A DNA stretch of 64,000 nucleotides, taken from NCBI GenBank assembly GCA_020975725.1, contig QXJR01000015.1, positions 62,001 through 126,000 of the forward strand. The letters run 5' to 3'. Of the stretch, positions 58,960 to 64,000 are shown one piece after another. The notes beneath the pieces were generated by a model. It had not been told where the DNA came from. It searched no databases and was given only the letters and a program-made list of their open reading frames with translations. The stretch's first letter is position 1; the number at the start of each line of letters is the position of its first letter. This DNA comes from Picocystis sp. L7. Lineage: Eukaryota; Chlorophyta; Picocystophyceae; Picocystales; Picocystaceae. The translations under genes were made by a program, and so were the position numbers.

Positions 58960-60105
58960 CTAGCAGTTCCACTCGTTCTGGAAGGCCACGTTCACTCGGC
59001 TTGATTCTGAACGAGGTTTATGTACAGGGACAGCTTGCAGTGGCACGTGGAAGGGTCCGGAACCAGAATGTTCTTCCTCTGGGACACCAGTCGGCAAAAT
59101 CAAAGTGAGCACCCCATCTCGAACCGAAGCACGGATCTGCTGCACATTCACATCCGAGGGGAGGGCGAGAGCTCTCTCAAAATGCGCGTGGTACCCAGCT
59201 GTTCTTTCGCCTTGCACGAAGAGCACCCCGTTTGCTGCCTCGATGTGAAAGTCTTCAGGTCGTAAACCAGGAGCTGGGAACTGGAGGGTGCTGAAATGCT
59301 CTGTATCCTCGTCATCCACATCCACCGTCGATAGGACATCTACTTCGGCGTTGTGGCTGGCGATGGGAACAAAAACTTGCAGCATGCCATGCATGCAGCG
59401 TGCCACTATCCCGTCCACATCCACGTCTCCCAGAAGGATGTGTGTCTTTCGAAACTCCTTTCCTTCCCTGTCTTTCCCTTGCAAGATCAGCTTGTGTCCT
59501 TCAACGTCGATGCTGATGTCTTCCGGTTCCAATCCCGGTGCTTTCATCATGATCACGGATCCTTGCGATGGTTGGAACTCCTTGCTGGATGCCTCGACAT
59601 CCACGTGCCTCCTTGTGGGTCTGGGGATGGTCACGACCAACTCACCATCTGCAAACGTGGCCTTGACTTCTTTTGCTGGCGTGTCCCTTGGTAACCTGAA
59701 GGATCTCAAGAGATGTACCTTGTCCCTTTCGGCAGAGATGACGAGTTCATTCTGCTGAATGTCCACGTTCACTTGATGCTCTAGGAATTCAGGAAGACTG
59801 GCTTTCACCACAATCCCTTCCTCGTCGGAGAGGGTGCGCAGTGCGATCCCTCGTTCCTGCCTCTGCATTGCGTCGTCGAGGTACTCGAAAAGATCCAATT
59901 CGAAGGGCCATGATCCCCAGAGATCGGCGTTCGTGGCGTCGGCTTGTGAGGACGGACTTGCGGACGAAGTGCTCTGGTTCCGTTCCGGCGCCTGTCCGTG
60001 CTGCACCTTCCCGTTCCTCGGCTTGTTCTTGCTGCTTTTACGGACACCTTTGGGCCTCGCTGTGGCCTGCACAACGCACGTGTGCGCCAAAGTACTCGCG
60101 AACAT
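58960..60105 (-). CDS. Small heat-shock protein with three alpha-crystallin domains (copy 2)
   Basis: A 381-residue paralogue of the neighbouring triple-domain small HSP, starting at the ATG at 60105. The first 60 residues are basic and Ser/Gln-rich, possibly a targeting sequence or disordered arm, followed by DLWGSWPFELDLFEYLDD. Three ACD-like units follow: about residues 95-165 (IVVKASLPEFLEHQVNVDI...GELVVTIPRP), 180-255 (SVIMMKAPGLEPEDISIDV...GMLQVFVPIA) and 270-345 (STLQFPAPGLRPEDFHIEA...GVLTLILPTG). The second and third units align unit by unit with those of copy 1 (shared STxDVxDEDTEHF linker), which shows that duplication of a triple-domain gene produced the pair. Only 120 bp separate its ATG from the upstream phosphatase stop. 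Confidence 0.9.
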   Translation of the reverse strand: MFASTLAHTCVVQATARPKGVRKSSKNKPRNGKVQHGQAPERNQSTSSASPSSQADATNADLWGSWPFELDLFEYLDDAMQRQERGIALRTLSDEEGIVVKASLPEFLEHQVNVDIQQNELVISAERDKVHLLRSFRLPRDTPAKEVKATFADGELVVTIPRPTRRHVDVEASSKEFQPSQGSVIMMKAPGLEPEDISIDVEGHKLILQGKDREGKEFRKTHILLGDVDVDGIVARCMHGMLQVFVPIASHNAEVDVLSTVDVDDEDTEHFSTLQFPAPGLRPEDFHIEAANGVLFVQGERTAGYHAHFERALALPSDVNVQQIRASVRDGVLTLILPTGVPEEEHSGSGPFHVPLQAVPVHKPRSESSRVNVAFQNEWNC

Positions 60106-60123
60106 GGCGTGCAAGACGCGACG

Positions 60124-60156
60124 ACGTGTCGGAATCGTTGTGTCTTTCCGACACGT
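60124..60156. promoter_or_regulatory. Inverted repeat ACGTGTCGGA / TCCGACACGT upstream of HSP copy 2
   Basis: Two perfect 10-bp arms separated by 13 bp, about 20-50 bp upstream of the ATG, inside the short gap to the phosphatase gene. Candidate regulator site with an ACGT core. Confidence 0.45.
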
Positions 60157-60225
60157 AGACCTCCCCAGGTTAACTCCACCGTGAAATTCACCCAGGGGTC
60201 CCAGCAGGGGGTCCAGAGTGGGTGT

Positions 60226-61461
60226 TCATCCAAGGGTGGCATGGAAGTGATGGAGGTCTTCCAAGGCAGGCAAGCTCTGGAGGAAGTGCCCATGCGCCAC
60301 GTCTCCCACGAAAGAGAGGTACAAGAAACCAGGAGTGCCTGAAAAGAAATCTTGGGACAACCGAGGGGCCTCTGGATCTTCGGAGTAAGGGTGCTTCTCC
60401 TCCACATCGATCATGCTGCCCGCTCCACTGCAGCAGAAGTTGACATCAGAACCTTCCAAACGGAGATGCTGCAAATTATGATCGTGGCCATTCAAATACA
60501 AGCGCACCCCTTCCTCTTCCAGCACATCCTCAAGGCCCATTTGCAGCAATTCCTCAGCGTTTCCATGTCCTCCCTGACCCCGGACGGGATGATGTCCAAC
60601 CACGACCTTCCAATCCACATCGCTGTTCCTCAAGTTCGTTTGAAGTTCATTGATCTTGCTACGAAGCATTTCCTCCCAAGCTTCATCTGCCCCGTTATCC
60701 TGCTGGCTGTACCCACCAAGCTCCTTCCAATCGTAGACTCGGCAGCCCTCCCAGTGCTGCCCGTCACAAGTGCCTTCTGCTGTGCAGGATTTGCACGGGT
60801 CTTTGCGATATTGCTCAATGAAAGGCGAAGTGTCCAAGAAAAAAAACTGCAAGGTCTTGTTAGGCGGAACCTGGTACACATCGGACATGCCACTTGTATA
60901 CACGATGAATCGTGGATCTCTCTGGCTGAGCTCGCCACTGGTCTGGGCCGTGACGTTCCCGTGGTAATCGTGGTTGCCAAGCACACCGAGGAAAGGGATT
61001 TGCAGCTCCTTCTGGTGATAGACATGGCTGAAGGACCAATCAAACATCGGATCCTGTCCATGGCGCAGTCCGTCCTCGTAGAAATTGTCCCCCGTATTGA
61101 TGACAACACTCACTGGACCTTGGGTCCTTGCCCAAGCTGCCATAGCTTCTGCGGTTTCGGACTGGTTGTAGCCACCACCGCGTCCAAAGTCTCCCACCAC
61201 CAGCACACGAAAGGTTTCCTCTGGCTTGTTTTGCTCGCTTTTACCACTGGTGAAGACCACCACTGTTGCGGCCACCAGCAGCCCTACCAGAGCAACCACT
61301 CCCAGCACAGTCCACATTTTGGCCGAGAAGAAGGGTCTCTTCCTTGGACGTGGGAACATCGTGTGCAACATGCCTTCTTCGTCCCATGCAAGCTCGTCCG
61401 ACTCCGCCTGTCCTGCCACTTGCAGTGCGTTCCCAGGGCTGGTCCTGGGCGCGGAATCCAT
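60226..61461 (-). CDS. Membrane-anchored purple acid phosphatase (tartrate-resistant type)
   Basis: A metallophosphatase of the purple acid phosphatase family, 411 residues from the ATG at 61461. A cytosolic N-terminus (about 1-48) precedes one hydrophobic segment (WTVLGVVALVGLLVAATVVVF, about 49-70), giving a type II topology with the catalytic domain in the lumen or outside. The metal-ligand blocks are all present in order: VVGDFGRGG, INTGDNFYEDG, LGNHDYHG, VVGHHPVRG and LNGHDHNLQ. A small Cys-rich insert (CKSCTAEGTCDGQHWEGC) is unusual. The frame is open to 61842 but the extra residues are not protein-like. Upstream flank has CCCTTTC at 61618-61624. Confidence 0.92.
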   Translation of the reverse strand: MDSAPRTSPGNALQVAGQAESDELAWDEEGMLHTMFPRPRKRPFFSAKMWTVLGVVALVGLLVAATVVVFTSGKSEQNKPEETFRVLVVGDFGRGGGYNQSETAEAMAAWARTQGPVSVVINTGDNFYEDGLRHGQDPMFDWSFSHVYHQKELQIPFLGVLGNHDYHGNVTAQTSGELSQRDPRFIVYTSGMSDVYQVPPNKTLQFFFLDTSPFIEQYRKDPCKSCTAEGTCDGQHWEGCRVYDWKELGGYSQQDNGADEAWEEMLRSKINELQTNLRNSDVDWKVVVGHHPVRGQGGHGNAEELLQMGLEDVLEEEGVRLYLNGHDHNLQHLRLEGSDVNFCCSGAGSMIDVEEKHPYSEDPEAPRLSQDFFSGTPGFLYLSFVGDVAHGHFLQSLPALEDLHHFHATLG

Positions 61462-62922
61462 CGCACAGCGCGTGGAACCACCGAAGAAGTCTGGATATCG
61501 GTTCGAAAACGGGCGGTTCCTTGCGCAATCGTGCTCGAGTGATGCGGAAAAGGGCGCGGATGCGCGCGACGTGGAAGGTGCAACAGGAGCCACAAACGTA
61601 TCCTGCACAAGACCACTCCCTTTCCACCCCGGCTTGACCGGACACGGTCCCCTTCTATTCGGGCACGACCGTTCCAATCGAAAGGGACGTCCGTCCGGGT
61701 TCGACCGGGTCGAGGAATCTGGGGTGTCGACACCCACGTGATCGAATCTGGGCGAGAAAAAGATGCCGGAAAAAGGTGGACAGGCATGGATGGAAGAGCC
61801 AAATTGAAGCGAAGATCGTGCAAGGGGACGAAGCGTGCACAAAGTTGGGCGGTCGAGTCACCCATCGTGGCGACGGGCAATGAGAGACCCAGCGACCAAA
61901 CGTTTGCGTGGGTTGGATGTTCCCTAAACACCCGGTGAATTGGGGCGTGACTCGCACCACCGGGCTGTAGAACCTCACATGCGCGCTAGCACATCGACTC
62001 GATGACCGCTTGTTCTCTTGCCATTCGACTGCCCCCTTGACCCCTGCTTTCGTGTATCGGTGTATCATGAACCTCCACCATTGAACAACTCTTATGGTTC
62101 CTTGCAAAAGATAATACGTCCACATCAAATGGGGGTGAGAGAGCAAGTTTAGCACTCGAGTGTTCATCAAAGGTGTGTCGACGACTCTTGCTGTCCTATC
62201 GATGGCACCAAACGGTCCTAGTATATGGTAGTTCCCATGGTATTGCCCTTTCGTAAGGCTATTCCTCAAATGACGGCATTGCTCGTCCAAACTTTTTGCT
62301 TCCAAGGTGGCGGCGATGTCGGATGGAGCATTTGCTCACTAACACGCCACACATGGCTTTTTCCCATGCACGGATGATTCTGATTTATCCCATGTACAAA
62401 ATGGTTCGATATTCCTTGGGAGAGATTTTTGCTTCATCGCCAACGTACACAAAAAACACGCATCCGTAGCTCCCACGAGGCGTATGGCACTCACTAGATA
62501 GATTTGGGCTACGTGCTTTGTAGGCGTCGATGCTTCTTCATCTTATGGAAAGTCCGACCCCCATGCCTTCCATTTCCATCGGCCACTCGAAACGAGGATG
62601 TTCGAATGGATGGCCGCCGTCGTCCACACAAAGAAATGCTCCTACCGTGACGGGATCCTTGTTTGGATCGTCGATCCAACCCACCACGTCGTTCCATCTC
62701 GCCCAACGCGAAAGCCAAGCCTGTCGGTGTTGGACTTTCACATGGATCGACTTCAATCTGATCCACAAAAACGTCACAACAAGATTCACACCTGTGTTTC
62801 TCTGACAAAAGCGGATCGACGTCGTGTTCGCTTCCCGTGCCCCCTTCGTCGGATCATCTGGGTTCCTTCCTCCTCAGAGATGCTGTCGATTTCGGATCTT
62901 GGAGGATCATAGTGGATCGACG
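61462..62922. other. Intergenic stretch between phosphatase and ABC1 kinase
   Basis: No gene recognised; the part from about 61990 to 62520 is AT-richer and gene-free like the other AT-rich islands in the window. Confidence 0.5.
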
Positions 62923-64000
62923 ATGGCGACGAAGATGACGAGCGTCGCGAGCGCGCCTTCGGCACCGCGCCATTCGAAGACGGCGCAGATTCAGGCGGAG
63001 CGGTTGCGAGCACTGGCTCGAGTGGGTCGTGTGGATCGCGACGATCTGCGAAACGCCGCACAGGGACTCCCGGTGCGCTCCAGGGCGGTCCAAGTGGCCA
63101 CACGACTCGGCGCATTCGCAGGTGCGCTCGTGCTCGACGCCGCACAGAAGCCAGGCGGGAAGGCACTTGACGTGGACGTCGATTTGGATGGTGTGGATGA
63201 AGTGGAAGGTGTCTCAGGAGACGTGGGCCGGGAAATGCGCGCCCAAGTGGAAGGTGCAACTCGCAGAGGGAAGGATCCGAACCGAAGGAAGTACGGTGCC
63301 AAAGATGCGTATCGTGCCAGACAATTGCTGAACTTGCTGGTGGAACTGGGACCAGCCTTCGTCAAGGTTGGGCAGGCGCTGTCCTCGAGACCTGATCTGG
63401 TGCCTCCAGCATACATCGATGCGCTGTCCCGGCTGCAGGACAGGATGCCGTCCTTCCCGCACGAAGTGGCCATGCAGGTCATCGAGGAAGACCTAGGAAG
63501 GAAGGTGGAGGATGTGTTTGTGGACATGCCCAGAAGACCCATTGCAGCCGCAAGCCTCGGACAGGTCTACAAAGCCAAGCTGAGGAGCAACGGACACACG
63601 GTGGCAGTCAAAGTGCAGAGACCAGGGATGGCAGAGTCCATTGCCATGGACATGTATCTGGTGCGGGAAGCTGCGGCTTGGATCGACGAGAATTTGGAAA
63701 AGGTGGGAGGCATCGTCCTGGAACAACAACTTGCACCGCTGGTGGAGGAATTTGCCGCTCGACTTTTTGGGGAGCTGGATTATGAGCAGGAAGCAGACAA
63801 CGCAGAGAAATTTGAGAAATTGTACGGCGAACTGCCAAGAATCCGCGTGCCAAAGGTGTATAGAGAATGCCTGTCCACTCGAGTGCTGGTGACAGAGTGG
63901 ATTGATGGGAGCAAACTCACAGATAAAAAAGCCATGGAAGCTAGGTCTCTGTCGGTTGTAGATTTTGTAGATGTGGGAATCGAGTGCACACTGCGGCAGC
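62923..64000 (+). CDS. ABC1/UbiB-family atypical kinase (5' part; runs off the window)
   Basis: ABC1 kinases regulate quinone and tocopherol metabolism in mitochondria and plastids. The frame opens at the ATG at 62923 and is uninterrupted to the window edge (359 codons). Residues 1-35 are Ser/Ala/Lys-rich like a transit peptide. The family hallmarks follow: the KxGQ motif (GPAFVKVGQALSSRPDLVP, about 145-163), LQDRMPSFP, the alanine-rich loop (PIAAASLGQVYKAKL), the lysine strand (TVAVKVQRPGM) and the ELDYEQEADNAEKF stretch. The plant-like layout suggests a plastid ABC1K, but the subgroup cannot be fixed without the C-terminus. Confidence 0.92.
   Translation, partial: MATKMTSVASAPSAPRHSKTAQIQAERLRALARVGRVDRDDLRNAAQGLPVRSRAVQVATRLGAFAGALVLDAAQKPGGKALDVDVDLDGVDEVEGVSGDVGREMRAQVEGATRRGKDPNRRKYGAKDAYRARQLLNLLVELGPAFVKVGQALSSRPDLVPPAYIDALSRLQDRMPSFPHEVAMQVIEEDLGRKVEDVFVDMPRRPIAAASLGQVYKAKLRSNGHTVAVKVQRPGMAESIAMDMYLVREAAAWIDENLEKVGGIVLEQQLAPLVEEFAARLFGELDYEQEADNAEKFEKLYGELPRIRVPKVYRECLSTRVLVTEWIDGSKLTDKKAMEARSLSVVDFVDVGIECTLRQ

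Noticed and set aside
1-64000. tRNA or rRNA genes
   Set aside because: I looked for the GGTTCRANNCC arm and rRNA-like conserved stretches and found none I could fold convincingly; a covariance-model scan would settle it.

Overview
This window reads as nuclear DNA of a green alga (Chlorophyta or a close relative; species not called). Several plastid proteins are nuclear-encoded here behind presequence-like N-termini: a Mg-chelatase H subunit, protoporphyrinogen oxidase, cpSRP54, a plant-type SufE-NadA quinolinate synthase, the delta subunit of plastid ATP synthase (plastid-encoded in red algae), a plastid-type sugar transporter and an ABC1-family kinase. TGTAA, the chlorophyte-type polyadenylation signal, follows many stop codons. 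Genes are compact and intron-poor. The GT-AG introns I could place all lie in the 5' part of genes, and four of the six have a GTGCGT-type donor or could use one.

Layout. 1-4319 is the 3' part of a Ty3/gypsy-type LTR retrotransposon whose pol carries a cytosine-DNA-methyltransferase domain between RNase H and integrase; probable 3' LTR and AT-rich gene-free DNA follow to about 6.9 kb. 6.9-14 kb holds a secreted repeat protein with a Ser-Pro-rich linker, a lysine-rich membrane protein, proteasome subunit beta-6 (spliced) and a membrane-anchored pirin. 14-24 kb holds convergent CHLH (with a long coiled-coil N-terminus) and a class XI-type myosin. 25-42 kb holds Nse3, protoporphyrinogen oxidase, CCT6 (three exons), an HRD1-like ER ubiquitin ligase (with an in-frame intron), cpSRP54, thymidine kinase, cactin and a coiled-coil/membrane protein. 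42-53.6 kb holds SufE-NadA, a 73-residue protein, a sugar transporter, a four-helix-type membrane protein overlapping an MZM1/LYRM7-like gene, ATP synthase delta (spliced), MED7 and ISCU (spliced). 55-64 kb holds DCAF12, a short coiled-coil protein, two tandem small heat-shock proteins with three alpha-crystallin domains each, a membrane-anchored acid phosphatase and the 5' part of an ABC1 kinase.

The genes do not form one pathway. Themes that recur are plastid tetrapyrrole synthesis (CHLH, PPOX), Fe-S biology (ISCU, SufE-NadA, MZM1), protein folding and quality control (CCT6, proteasome beta-6, HRD1, DCAF12, small HSPs) and plastid energy or targeting (ATPD, cpSRP54). At DNA level, gene starts are strongly CpG-rich while gene bodies and 3' ends are CpG-poor, and several 5' flanks carry long purine/pyrimidine tandem repeats. 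The observations I rate highest are the methyltransferase-bearing retrotransposon, the triple-domain small HSP pair and the overlapping MZM1/membrane-protein reading frames.
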